Of a DNA stretch of 64,000 nt, positions 23,389 to 32,233 are shown piece by piece; the first letter of the stretch is position 1, and the number at the start of each line of letters is the position of its first letter. The position numbers and the translations under genes are program-made. Location of the stretch: the NCBI RefSeq assembly GCF_041807705.1, contig NZ_JBGTYY010000008.1:1-64000 (forward strand), given 5' to 3'. The notes below the pieces were generated by a model, which was given only the letters and a program-made list of their open reading frames with translations, ran no database searches and had not been told where the DNA came from. This DNA is from Mannheimia sp041807705. Lineage in GTDB: Bacteria > Pseudomonadota > Gammaproteobacteria > Enterobacterales > Pasteurellaceae.

Positions 23389-23487
23389 ATGTTTTATGTA
23401 ACTTGGGTATTAGGTGTTTTTCTTGCAATTTTCTTTGCAACAGTAATCACCATCAGTATTGAAAAAACAGGTAAGTTTGACGAGTAA
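23389..23487 (+). CDS. cydX: CydX, small accessory subunit of cytochrome bd
   Basis: The 32-residue single-helix peptide (MFYVTWVLGVFLAIFFATVI, then a polar tail with EKTGKFDE) stabilises the haems of cytochrome bd. The Tyr-x-x-Trp start and the position directly after cydB are diagnostic. Ribosome-binding site GAGGAG; the stop overlaps the ybgE start (TAATG). Confidence 0.95.
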   Translation: MFYVTWVLGVFLAIFFATVITISIEKTGKFDE

Positions 23488-23774
23488 TGATTAATACTCT
23501 TTATAACTTAACAGCAAAGGGCTTGTTAAAAGCCCTTTCTTTTATTTTAGCCATGACCTTATGTGCAATGATTTTGCTAAATTCGACCGCTTTCGCTCTG
23601 ATATTTGGTGGAAAAACGGCTTGTTTAGTCATTCTCATTTTTTATGGTATGGCGATTTTATGGATACATGGAGTAGGATTTGAAATTCGTTCAACCATTT
23701 GGAAAGCGATTTTTTTACCGATAGTGGGTTATCTTATTGTTGTTCCATCAGTATGTATTTTATTGATGAAATAG
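23487..23774 (+). CDS. ybgE: Cyd operon protein YbgE
   Basis: The 95-residue inner-membrane protein has three hydrophobic segments (about 15-33, 42-58, 68-93). It begins at the stop of cydX. The conserved HGVGFEIRSTIWKAIFLP region identifies the YbgE family, which always follows cydX; its function is unknown. Confidence 0.88.
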   Translation: MINTLYNLTAKGLLKALSFILAMTLCAMILLNSTAFALIFGGKTACLVILIFYGMAILWIHGVGFEIRSTIWKAIFLPIVGYLIVVPSVCILLMK

Positions 23775-23931
23775 AGGCATTTGTTGCCTCTTTCTTATTT
23801 TTGATAGGTAAAAATATTTTTACGATTAAACTCAAAATATACTTGCACAACGATTTTTCTATCTCTACAATAGCAACCAATTTTTCGCCTAAATTTTGGG
23901 CGTTTTTTTCATTTTGAAGAAAGGGAAAAGT

Positions 23932-24333
23932 ATGAATTTTCTGGTTCGAGTTTATTATGAAGATACCGATGCTGGGGGAGTGGTTTACCATTCCAACTAT
24001 CTTAAATTTTTTGAGCGAGCAAGAACGGAATTTTTACGAGTGTATAATTTTTCTCAGCAGGAACTTTTTGCTCAATCTCTTGCCTTTGTAGTAAAGAGAA
24101 TTGAAATAGAGTATAAATCTCCTGCTCGTTTGGATGATTTATTAAATGTAGAGACAATACTATCAGAATTTAAAAAAGCGACTATTGTATTTCAACAAAA
24201 GTTATACAAAAGCGATATTTGCTTAAGTTCTGCAACAGTAACCGTTGCCTGTGTTGATCTTATTAAAATGAAACCAATTGCAATTCCTGATGATATTCGT
24301 CAAGCATTACAAAAAGTTAATTGTTCTATTTAA
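23932..24333 (+). CDS. ybgC: Acyl-CoA thioesterase YbgC (Tol-Pal associated)
   Basis: The 133-residue hot-dog-fold enzyme has catalytic Asp in YYEDTDAGGVVYHSNYLKFFERAR. Start MNFLVRVYYEDTD is chosen at ATG 23932 after AAGGGAAAAG. It leads the ybgC-tolQRAB-pal cluster, whose members hold the envelope together during division. Confidence 0.95.
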   Translation: MNFLVRVYYEDTDAGGVVYHSNYLKFFERARTEFLRVYNFSQQELFAQSLAFVVKRIEIEYKSPARLDDLLNVETILSEFKKATIVFQQKLYKSDICLSSATVTVACVDLIKMKPIAIPDDIRQALQKVNCSI

Positions 24334-24354
24334 AAACTATTCGGAGTTTTATTA

Positions 24355-25035
24355 ATGCAAACTGAATTTAGCCTTCTATCTTTATTTTTAGAAGCAAGTA
24401 TTGTTGTAAAGTTCGTAATGTTGATCCTTGTTGTGTTTTCAATTTTATCTTGGGCAGTAATTATCCAACGTAGCAAGGTATTAACAAAAGCAAAAAAAGA
24501 TTCATTAGCATTTGAAGACCGTTTTTGGTCTGGAGAGGATTTAAACCGTTTACATCAAGGTTTAGAAAATCGTCGTGATGCTTTAACAGGTTCAGAACAA
24601 ATTTTCTATGTCGGATTTAAAGAATTCAATCGTTTACAACAATCAAACCCTGAAGCACCTGAATCTATCATTCAAGGTTCGGCTCGTGCAATGAATTTAG
24701 CCTTAAACCGTGAAATGGAAAGCCTTGAAAACTATATTCCTTTCTTAGGTACAGTAGGTTCTATCAGTCCATATATCGGCTTATTCGGTACAGTATGGGG
24801 AATTATGCACTCATTTATGGGTCTAAGTGCAGTAAAACAAGCTACATTACAATCTGTTGCACCGGGTATTGCAGAAGCCCTAATTGCAACCGCAATTGGT
24901 TTATTTGCGGCAATTCCAGCTGTTATGGCATATAACCGCTTAAATTTACGCTTAGGTAAAGTGGAACAAGGTTATGTGAATTTTATTGACGAGTTTACAA
25001 CCTTATTACATCGTCAAGCATTTTCAAAAAGATAA
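24355..25035 (+). CDS. tolQ: TolQ, proton-channel subunit of the Tol-Pal system
   Basis: The 226-residue inner-membrane protein is homologous to ExbB/MotA. It has three membrane segments, near residues 15-38, 135-158 and 168-192. The conserved GTVGSISPYIGLFGTVWGIM and IAEALIATAIGLFAAIPAV blocks line the proton path with TolR. Confidence 0.97.
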   Translation: MQTEFSLLSLFLEASIVVKFVMLILVVFSILSWAVIIQRSKVLTKAKKDSLAFEDRFWSGEDLNRLHQGLENRRDALTGSEQIFYVGFKEFNRLQQSNPEAPESIIQGSARAMNLALNREMESLENYIPFLGTVGSISPYIGLFGTVWGIMHSFMGLSAVKQATLQSVAPGIAEALIATAIGLFAAIPAVMAYNRLNLRLGKVEQGYVNFIDEFTTLLHRQAFSKR

Positions 25036-25038
25036 ATA

Positions 25039-25095
25039 ACAAGCGGTCATTTTTTTATAAAAATTTGCAAAATTCACAAAAATCTAATCGCTTGT
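25039..25095. repeat. Inverted USS pair between tolQ and tolR
   Basis: ACAAGCGGTCATTTTTTTAT at 25039 and an inverted, slightly degenerate copy (ATCGCTTGT, ending 25095) form a hairpin inside the tol operon. It may attenuate or stabilise the mRNA. Confidence 0.55.
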
Positions 25096-25174
25096 AAGTG
25101 AATAATATGTAGCTAAATCCTACGTTATATAAAAGATGAATGTAGATGCAACGTGCATCTTAAAAGAGGAAAGT

Positions 25175-25615
25175 ATGTCGATTCGCCGTTCACCACGCAG
25201 AGACATTAAATCAGAAATTAATGTGATTCCATTCTTAGATGTATTATTGGTATTATTGCTTATTTTTATGGCAACAGCACCAATTATCAGCCAAAGCGTG
25301 GAAGTGAATTTACCTGAAGATACCCATACCCAATCTGTATCAAATGAAGACAAAACACCTGTGATTTTAGAAGTTGCAGGTGTTGGAGAATATAAATTAA
25401 AGATTGATGGTAACTATGTACAAAGTAATGGGGTGGATAATATTTCAGAAGCAGAGGTAGTTGCTTACGCTGGGGAGCAGTTTCAAAAAGATAATAATAC
25501 GTTATTTTTAGTTGCTGGCGATAAAGTTGTGCCTTACGAAGAAATTATGAAAGGTATTACCTTACTTAAAGATGCAGGGATTAAATCAGTCGGTTTAATG
25601 ACTGAAGGCAAATAA
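25175..25615 (+). CDS. tolR: TolR, inner-membrane Tol-Pal subunit
   Basis: The 146-residue protein starts MSIRRSPRRDIKSEINVIPF (AAAGAGGAAAG upstream; the frame opens at 25136). One membrane helix (VIPFLDVLLVLLLIFMATAP) carries the proton-accepting Asp; the remainder is periplasmic. Confidence 0.96.
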   Translation: MSIRRSPRRDIKSEINVIPFLDVLLVLLLIFMATAPIISQSVEVNLPEDTHTQSVSNEDKTPVILEVAGVGEYKLKIDGNYVQSNGVDNISEAEVVAYAGEQFQKDNNTLFLVAGDKVVPYEEIMKGITLLKDAGIKSVGLMTEGK

Positions 25616-25631
25616 TCAGCAAGGATAAAGT

Positions 25632-26897
25632 GTGAAATCTCAACAAGATAGACTAGAGCTTGCAGTTATTATCTCAATCTTATTACACATAGTATTAATT
25701 GGGTTATTATTGCTTGGGTCTCTTTTCACCAAAACAGAATTAGCAGCGGCTGGCGGTAGTGGTGGTGATAGCGACAGCTTTGAAGCAGTAATGGTTGATA
25801 CCGGGCAAGTAGCAGCTGAGTATGGTCAGTTAATGGCGGAGAAAAAAGGCTCTAAACCTGCAAAACCAACAGTAGAACCAAAGGAAGAACCGAAAGAAGA
25901 GCTTGAAGAAACTGTTGAAGAACTGGAAGAAAAGCCAACTCCAGAAGAAATTGAGCAACAAAAGCAAGCTGAATTAGCCGCAATTCAAGAACAGCAACGC
26001 CAGCAAGAGGCTGAACGTCAGCAAAAACTGCAAGAGCAACAGCGAATTCAAGAACAGCAAAGACGAGAGCAAGCTAAGCAAGAAGAAATTAAAAAGCAGC
26101 AAGCAGAAGAAGCAACTCGTAAAAAAGCAGCTGAAGCGGCTAAGTTAAAAGCAGATGCAGAAGCTAAGCGTTTAGAAGCAGCTGCTAAGCAAGCTGAAGA
26201 AGAGCGAAAGGCAAAAGAAGCTCAAGAAAAGAAACTTGAGCAACAGAAAAAAGCTGAAGCTGAAAAGAAATTACAAGAGCAGAAAGAGCTAAAAGAGAAA
26301 CAAGCGAAAGAAAAAGCAGAGAAAGAAGCTAAAGCGAAAGCTGAAAAGGCAGCTAAAGAAAAAGCGGAAAAAGAAGCTAAAGCAAAAGCTGAAAAAGAGG
26401 CTAAAGCCAAAGCTGAAAAGGCAGCTAAAGAAAAAGCTGAAAAAGAGGCTAAAGCCAAAGCTGCTGCTGAAGCAAAAGCAGCCCAAGCTAAGAATAATAA
26501 AGCCCTAGATGATTTCCTAAGTGGAGGAGATATTGGTGGTGGCTCAAGCAAAGGCGGTAATAAGAACTCATCGGGCTCTCAAGGCTCAGGCGGTACAAGC
26601 GGTCTTGGGCAAGGAGCAAACGTCGATGGTAACGCATACGGTCAGCGAATTAAGAAATTAATTCAATCTAAATATCGTGTTGATCCAAGTTTTGCAGGAA
26701 AACAATGTGATGTTAAGATTTTCTTAAGTCGTGATGGTGATATCACTAACTATCAAGTAATCGGTGGGGATAAAGCAGTATGTGATGCAGCAGTAAGTGC
26801 AATTGTGTCAACCAGAAAAGTGCCAAAAGCACCATCAGATGCAGTCTATAATATGTTTAAATCTCCAACGCTTGATTTTAGTTTAAAAGTTAAATAA
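25632..26897 (+). CDS. tolA: TolA, periplasm-spanning Tol-Pal protein
   Basis: The 421-residue protein uses a GTG start after AAGGATAAA. It has an N-terminal membrane helix (LAVIISILLHIVLIGLLLLG), a long Lys/Ala/Glu-rich helical domain II (about residues 75-290) with tandem AKAEKEAKAKAEKAAKEKAE-type repeats, a Gly/Ser linker and a globular domain III with paired cysteines (KQCDVKIFL, KAVCDAAV) that contacts Pal. Repeat number is likely to vary among strains. Confidence 0.96.
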   Translation: MKSQQDRLELAVIISILLHIVLIGLLLLGSLFTKTELAAAGGSGGDSDSFEAVMVDTGQVAAEYGQLMAEKKGSKPAKPTVEPKEEPKEELEETVEELEEKPTPEEIEQQKQAELAAIQEQQRQQEAERQQKLQEQQRIQEQQRREQAKQEEIKKQQAEEATRKKAAEAAKLKADAEAKRLEAAAKQAEEERKAKEAQEKKLEQQKKAEAEKKLQEQKELKEKQAKEKAEKEAKAKAEKAAKEKAEKEAKAKAEKEAKAKAEKAAKEKAEKEAKAKAAAEAKAAQAKNNKALDDFLSGGDIGGGSSKGGNKNSSGSQGSGGTSGLGQGANVDGNAYGQRIKKLIQSKYRVDPSFAGKQCDVKIFLSRDGDITNYQVIGGDKAVCDAAVSAIVSTRKVPKAPSDAVYNMFKSPTLDFSLKVK

Positions 26898-26913
26898 CTT
26901 TAGAGGGTTAAAA

Positions 26914-28200
26914 ATGAAATTATTCTCTCGTATATCGAGTGTAATAGCGATAGTTTCTACATTGGTTACAAGCCAAGTAATGGCAGATTCTGATGTTCGA
27001 ATTTCTATTGACGAAGGTGTTAGTATGGCTCAACCGATTGCGGTTGTACCATTCAAATCAAGTGGCGTTCCGGCTGATGTTGCACAAATCATTTCTGATG
27101 ATTTGCGAAATAGTGGCAAATTTACACCGCTTGAACGTTCTCAAATGCCAGCCCAACCTGGCTCTGCAGGCGAAGTTTCAGCAGAACAATGGAGTGCGAT
27201 TGGTATTGATAATATCGTAGTAGGTCAAGTAAGTGCTTCAGGTGGTGGTTATAATATCGCTTACCAATTAATTGATACACTAGGCACTTCAGGTGCGGCT
27301 GGTAATGTGATTGCTCAAGGTTCATTTATTGTGCCTGCTGCTCAAATTCGTCAGGGTGCACATACAGTAAGTGACCAAGTATTTGAAAAATTAACTCAAA
27401 TTCGTGGTGCGTTCAGAACTAAAATTGCTTACGTTGTACAACGTGGCGTATCATCTTATGAATTGCGTGTATCAGATTATGATGGCTTCAACGCTTTCAC
27501 TATTACAACAAGTAAAGAGCCGTTAATGTCTCCAGAATGGTCTCCAGATGGCAGCAAATTAGCTTATGTTACCTTTGAAAATAAAAAAGCACAGATAGTT
27601 GTGCACGATATTCGTTCTGGAGCTCGCCGTGTAGTGGCTGCTTTACAAGGGCATAATGGTGCTCCAGCATTCTCACCAGATGGTTCTCGCATTGCATTTG
27701 CATCTAACCAAGACGGCGAGTTAAATATTTACGTTGTAGGCAGCAGTGGCGGTACACCAACAAAATTAACAGCAAATGCTGGTAATAATACAGAGCCGAG
27801 CTGGTCTCCAGATGGAAGTACAATCTACTTCACATCTGACCGAGCTGGAGCTCCACAAGTTTACAGAATGAGTTCATCAGGTGTCGGTGCAAGCCCAATG
27901 GGTGGTCGAGGCAGCTATAATGCTAAAGTATCATCTGATGGTAAGAATCTAATCATGATTGCTGGAGATAGAGTTGTGAAACGCGATCTCGCTTCAGGTA
28001 GCACGGAAGTATTGAGTTCAACGTTCTTAGACGAAAGTCCAAGTATTTCTCCAAATGGCATTATGGTTATTTATAGCTCTACCAAAGGTACGAGTAAAGT
28101 GCTACAATTGGTATCCGCAGATGGGCGTTTCAAAGCTAATTTGCCGGGAGCAGGTGGACAGTATAAATTCCCTGCGTGGTCACCATACTTAACTAAATAA
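26914..28200 (+). CDS. tolB: TolB, periplasmic beta-propeller of the Tol-Pal system
   Basis: The 428-residue protein has a signal peptide cleaved after VMA (residue 24), an N-terminal alpha/beta domain (VVPFKSSGVPADVAQIISDD) and a C-terminal propeller. The propeller blades repeat SPEWSPDGSKLAYV, APAFSPDGSRIAFAS and EPSWSPDGSTIYFTS. It binds Pal and TolA. Confidence 0.97.
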   Translation: MKLFSRISSVIAIVSTLVTSQVMADSDVRISIDEGVSMAQPIAVVPFKSSGVPADVAQIISDDLRNSGKFTPLERSQMPAQPGSAGEVSAEQWSAIGIDNIVVGQVSASGGGYNIAYQLIDTLGTSGAAGNVIAQGSFIVPAAQIRQGAHTVSDQVFEKLTQIRGAFRTKIAYVVQRGVSSYELRVSDYDGFNAFTITTSKEPLMSPEWSPDGSKLAYVTFENKKAQIVVHDIRSGARRVVAALQGHNGAPAFSPDGSRIAFASNQDGELNIYVVGSSGGTPTKLTANAGNNTEPSWSPDGSTIYFTSDRAGAPQVYRMSSSGVGASPMGGRGSYNAKVSSDGKNLIMIAGDRVVKRDLASGSTEVLSSTFLDESPSISPNGIMVIYSSTKGTSKVLQLVSADGRFKANLPGAGGQYKFPAWSPYLTK

Positions 28201-28227
28201 TAATATTTCTCTAATTAGGAGCAACAA

Positions 28228-28710
28228 ATGAAAAAATTTGCTAAAGTTTTAATGGTAACAGTACCAGCTTTCGCATTAGCAGCATGTAGCAGCTCATCAG
28301 ATGACAAAGCAGCTAACGCATCAGCAAACGCAGCTAACGCAGCAGCAAATGCAGCAGGCGAATTCGGTGGTTTAACAGCTGACCAATTAAAAGCACAATA
28401 CAACACAGTATACTTCGGCTTTGACAGCTATACAGTTGAAGGTGAGCACCGTCAATTATTAGACGCTCACGCTCAATTATTAGGTCAAACTCAAGGTAAC
28501 GTAACTATATCTGGTCACGCTGATGAGCGTGGTACTCCAGAGTACAACATCGCATTAGGTCAACGTCGTGCAGATGCAGTTAAGAGTTACTTATCAGCTA
28601 AAGGTGCTAACAACACTTCAACTGTTTCTTACGGTGAAGAGAAACCAGCTGTGTTAGGTCACACTGAAGCTGACTACGCGAAAAACCGTCGTGCAGTATT
28701 AGAATACTAA
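28228..28710 (+). CDS. pal: Peptidoglycan-associated lipoprotein Pal
   Basis: The 160-residue outer-membrane lipoprotein (lipid Cys20 in FALAAC) has an Ala/Asn-rich linker and an OmpA-like domain. Peptidoglycan-binding residues lie in SGHADERGTPEYNIALGQRR. Final gene of the tol-pal cluster. In Pasteurellaceae this protein is the immunodominant P6-type antigen. Confidence 0.97.
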   Translation: MKKFAKVLMVTVPAFALAACSSSSDDKAANASANAANAAANAAGEFGGLTADQLKAQYNTVYFGFDSYTVEGEHRQLLDAHAQLLGQTQGNVTISGHADERGTPEYNIALGQRRADAVKSYLSAKGANNTSTVSYGEEKPAVLGHTEADYAKNRRAVLEY

Positions 28711-28726
28711 TTCTTAGTTAATTCTA

Positions 28727-28760
28727 AAATAAAGCCCTGAAAAATCAGGGCTTTATTTTT
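28727..28760 (+). terminator. Rho-independent terminator of the tol-pal operon
   Basis: AAATAAAGCCCTGA pairs with TCAGGGCTTTATTT around AAAA, then runs into T residues. Confidence 0.92.
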
Positions 28761-28774
28761 ATAAAGTTTTCATT

Positions 28775-29656
28775 ATGAATTTTTGGAATGCCCTATCTCC
28801 TCTATTTAAAGCCATATTTTGTGTGCTTTTATCGGCATTAAGTTTTGCTGCTATGGCAGTCTTCCTTCGCTTATCTGGCGATTTTCCTGTGGCTGAAAAA
28901 GCTATTTTTCGTAATGGTATTACGGCACTAATAAGTGGTTATATTGTTTGGAAAAACAATCAATTATTCTTCGGACATAAGGAAAATCGGCTTTTGCTGC
29001 TTGGCCGCTCAGTTACAGGACTAATTGGGATTTTAGTAGGTGTTTATATCATCGATCATCTCGTATTAAGTGATGTGGATATGATTGGCAAGCTCACCTC
29101 TTTTATTTTAATTATTCTCTCTGCGATCTTTTTAAAAGAACAAGCCTCTATAGCACAATGGATTTTATGTATTGTGGCGTTTATTGGTGCACTTTTTATT
29201 ATTAAACCAGCTCTTGATATTCGATTTATTCCTTATTTAATTGGTATTATTGGTTCTGTTTTTGCAGCAATTGCCTATTTATGTTTGAGATTACTGTCAA
29301 AAACAGAAAAAGTGGAATCACCAAATACCATCGTTTTCTTTTTTTCTACATTCTCGACCTTGATATTATTACCTTTCGTCGCCATTGATTATGTACCACT
29401 AACTTCTATGCAATTAGTGTACTTAATTCTAGCGGGTATCACATCAGCAGTAGGGCAGTTTTGCGTAACCACTGCGTATAAATACGCTGCGGCTAAAGAT
29501 ATTTCAATCTATAGCTACGCATCAGTAATCTTTAGTGCAGTTTTAGGAGCAATGCTTTTTGAACAATGCCCTGATGCGTGGAGCTGGCTAGGTTATGTTA
29601 TTATTTTTATAGCAAGTTGGTTTATGTTTGTTTTAACGAAAAGGCAAGCAAAGTGA
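28775..29656 (+). CDS. DMT-superfamily transporter (EamA domain)
   Basis: The 293-residue protein has ten predicted membrane helices as two EamA repeats, with typical LSALSFAAMAVFLRLSG at the N-terminus and a second-repeat start at IGIIGSVFAAIAYLCLR. The basic C-terminus (LTKRQAK) is cytoplasmic. A drug/metabolite exporter is likely; substrate unknown. Confidence 0.82.
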   Translation: MNFWNALSPLFKAIFCVLLSALSFAAMAVFLRLSGDFPVAEKAIFRNGITALISGYIVWKNNQLFFGHKENRLLLLGRSVTGLIGILVGVYIIDHLVLSDVDMIGKLTSFILIILSAIFLKEQASIAQWILCIVAFIGALFIIKPALDIRFIPYLIGIIGSVFAAIAYLCLRLLSKTEKVESPNTIVFFFSTFSTLILLPFVAIDYVPLTSMQLVYLILAGITSAVGQFCVTTAYKYAAAKDISIYSYASVIFSAVLGAMLFEQCPDAWSWLGYVIIFIASWFMFVLTKRQAK

Positions 29657-29721
29657 AATCATTAATCTTTACCATAAATTTTGTTAGAATAGCACCACTT
29701 AGTTTACGAAAAGGATAAAAA

Positions 29722-30579
29722 ATGCAATTTATTGGAAAAATAATTGGCTTTATTTTAGGCTACCAAATCTTTCACGGTCTATTTGGTGGACTATTAGGGG
29801 CATTTATTGGGCATTTGGCAGATAAAAAACTTTATGCCTTAGGCACGGTACGCTCGAGTACTTTTGGTAAAAATCTTACTCGCCAATCGCTTTTCACTCA
29901 AACAACTTTTGCCGTTTTAGGGCATATTGCAAAAGCGAAAGGGCGTGTAACAGAAGCCGATATTGAATTAGCTCGTGTATTAATGGCTCGCCTAAAATTA
30001 GATGGTGCAGCTCAACAATTAGCTCAAGAGGCTTTCACATTAGGAAAAGAACCTAATTTCCCTCTACGCCAAGTTATTCAAGAGTTTCGTGAAGCCTGTG
30101 GGGCAAGAACCGATTTACTGCGTTTCTTTGTTGAAGTACAAATGCAAGCCGCATTGCAAGATGGCGAATTAGACGCAAAAGAACAACAAATTCTGTTTAC
30201 CATTGCTGAAACAATGGGAATGTCTCGCTTCCAGTTTGAGCAAATGATTGCAATGATTATGGCGGCTCAACAATTCCGTAACGGTGGTTATTATCAGCAA
30301 AGTGGTAGTTATCATCAGCAATCTCAAGGTGGGTATCAGGGAAGTTATCAGCAGCCGGCGCAACCAAGTATTGAGGCTGCTTATACCGTATTAGGCGTAA
30401 CGGCACAAGACGATCAAAATACCGTTAAACGGGCTTATCGTAAGTTAATGAACGAGCATCACCCAGATAAATTAGCAGCAAAAGGCTTGCCTGATGAGAT
30501 GATGGAGTTGGCAAAAGAGAAAGCCCAACAAATTCAAGCAGCATACGATTTAATTTGTAAAGTAAAAGGGTGGAAATAA
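29722..30579 (+). CDS. djlA: Co-chaperone DjlA
   Basis: The 285-residue membrane-anchored DnaK partner has an N-terminal helix with small-residue repeats (GFILGYQIFHGLFGGLLGAFIG), a TerB-like central domain (about 50-180), a Gln/Gly/Tyr-rich linker and a C-terminal J domain with the HPD motif (NEHHPDKLAAKG). Its stop overlaps the next ATG. Confidence 0.94.
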   Translation: MQFIGKIIGFILGYQIFHGLFGGLLGAFIGHLADKKLYALGTVRSSTFGKNLTRQSLFTQTTFAVLGHIAKAKGRVTEADIELARVLMARLKLDGAAQQLAQEAFTLGKEPNFPLRQVIQEFREACGARTDLLRFFVEVQMQAALQDGELDAKEQQILFTIAETMGMSRFQFEQMIAMIMAAQQFRNGGYYQQSGSYHQQSQGGYQGSYQQPAQPSIEAAYTVLGVTAQDDQNTVKRAYRKLMNEHHPDKLAAKGLPDEMMELAKEKAQQIQAAYDLICKVKGWK

Positions 30580-31205
30580 TGGATTCACGCTCGCATATCA
30601 TTCCGCTATTTTTAGCTATCGTCATTACTGTGATTGCCGTTTGGTCTGGCTTCAATCCGGCAGATAGAGCGGTGTGGTATGCGGAAGTTGCCCCCATTTT
30701 TGTGGTATTCGGTTTGCTGATTATCACTTACCCGAAATTTCAGTTTAGTGACTTAGCCTATTTTCTGATGTCGCTATGGTTGATTATGCACTTAATCGGA
30801 GCAAAATATACGTTTGCTAATGTGCCGTTTGATTGGGCAAACCAATTCCTCACGCCATTTTTAGGAGAAGATCGTAACCATTTTGACCGAGTAGCACATT
30901 ACATTATCGGTTTTTATAGCTACCCGATGGCAGAATGGCTATTGCGTAAACGTAAATGTACCTTCGGGGTTGCCCTCTTTTTCTCGCTGTTTTTTATTAT
31001 GTCTGTGGCGGCTGCTTACGAAATTATTGAGTGGCAATATGCGGTGATTGAAGGCGGAAATGCAGGCATTGAATTCTTAGGCTCGCAAGGTGATATTTGG
31101 GATGCTCAGAAAGATATGTTAGCCGATACTTTAGGGGCAGTAACCGCATTAATTATTTATGTAATCGCCCGCCCTGATTTGCGTATTCACGATAGATATT
31201 TTTAA
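30579..31205 (+). CDS. DUF2238 (YjdF-like) membrane protein
   Basis: The 208-residue polytopic protein has five or six helices and the family hallmarks FDRVAHYIIGFYSYPMAEWL, YEIIEWQ and GSQGDIWDAQKDMLADTLGA. ATG 30579 overlaps the djlA stop (TAATG), so it is coupled to djlA. Function unknown. Confidence 0.85.
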   Translation: MDSRSHIIPLFLAIVITVIAVWSGFNPADRAVWYAEVAPIFVVFGLLIITYPKFQFSDLAYFLMSLWLIMHLIGAKYTFANVPFDWANQFLTPFLGEDRNHFDRVAHYIIGFYSYPMAEWLLRKRKCTFGVALFFSLFFIMSVAAAYEIIEWQYAVIEGGNAGIEFLGSQGDIWDAQKDMLADTLGAVTALIIYVIARPDLRIHDRYF

Positions 31206-31208
31206 CCT

Positions 31209-31266
31209 TCAAGCGGTTGTTTTTTGCTGATTTTTTGCAAAATGTTGAGGAAAAATAACCGCTTGT
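31209..31266. terminator. Inverted USS pair between the DUF2238 gene and dusC
   Basis: TCAAGCGGTTGTTTTTTGC at 31209 is mirrored by AAATAACCGCTTGT ending at 31266. A likely hairpin terminator. Confidence 0.65.
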
Positions 31267-31282
31267 CATTTTATTTTAACTG

Positions 31283-32233
31283 ATGAACTCAATTCCAAAA
31301 GTCATTCTCGCCCCGATGCAAGGGGTGTTAGATCCTTTTGTTCGTAATCTTTTAACCGCTGTTAATGAATACGATCTCTGCATTTCCGAATTTGTGCGGG
31401 TGGTAGATCAAAAATTGCCCAAAAAAGCCTTTTACCGTTTAGCTCCGGAGTTATATCAAGGTGGATTGACGGATTCCGGTACGCCTGTTCGAATCCAAAT
31501 TTTAGGGCAATACCCAGAATGGTTGGCTGAAAATGCGGCACTTGCGATTGAGCTTGGCTCTCACGGTGTAGATCTCAACTGCGGTTGCCCTTCTAAAACC
31601 GTAAACGGTAGTAATGGGGGAGCATCGTTGCTTAAAGATCCTGATTTAATTTACCGCGCCACAAAAGCAATGCGAGAAGCCGTGCCGAATGAGCATATTG
31701 TGTCTGTAAAAGTGCGTTTAGGTTGGGACTCTACCGAACAATGCTTTGAAATTGCCGATGCGGTTCAGCGAGGTGGAGCAAATGAAATTACCGTACACGG
31801 ACGAACAAAATCAGACGGTTATCGAGCAGAACGCATCAACTGGCAAGCGATTGGCGAAATTCAACAGCGTTTGACTATCCCTGTAACTGCTAATGGCGAA
31901 ATTTGGGATTTTGAATCTGCAAAAAATTGTCAAAAAATAACCGCTTGCAATACCTTAATGATTGGGCGAGGGGCATTAAATACGCCTAATTTAAGCAAGG
32001 TAGTGAAATATAATCAGCCGAAAATGGCGTGGAATGAGGTTTTACAACTTCTATTTAAGTATGTTCAAATGGAAAATCAGTTCGATACAGGTTTCTACCA
32101 CGTTGCTCGCATTAAGCAATGGCTACGTTATTTGGATAAAGAATATCCTCAAGCGGTAGAATTATTTGATATTTTGAAAACCGAACACGGCTATGATGGT
32201 CTAAAAGCACATATTGAAAAGGCGGTGGGCTAA
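31283..32233 (+). CDS. dusC: tRNA-dihydrouridine(16) synthase DusC
   Basis: The 316-residue flavoenzyme reduces U16 of tRNA. It has an N-terminal TIM barrel with ILAPMQGVLDPFVR, the catalytic-Cys block LNCGCPSKTVNGSNGGASLL, TVHGRTKSDGY and TANGEIWD, plus the family C-terminal helical domain. It abuts the next ATG directly (TAAATG). Confidence 0.93.
   Translation: MNSIPKVILAPMQGVLDPFVRNLLTAVNEYDLCISEFVRVVDQKLPKKAFYRLAPELYQGGLTDSGTPVRIQILGQYPEWLAENAALAIELGSHGVDLNCGCPSKTVNGSNGGASLLKDPDLIYRATKAMREAVPNEHIVSVKVRLGWDSTEQCFEIADAVQRGGANEITVHGRTKSDGYRAERINWQAIGEIQQRLTIPVTANGEIWDFESAKNCQKITACNTLMIGRGALNTPNLSKVVKYNQPKMAWNEVLQLLFKYVQMENQFDTGFYHVARIKQWLRYLDKEYPQAVELFDILKTEHGYDGLKAHIEKAVG

Noticed and set aside
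26222..26551. Ala/Ser- and Phe-rich open frames on the strand opposite tolA
   Set aside because: They mirror the Lys/Ala repeat composition of TolA and have no independent support.
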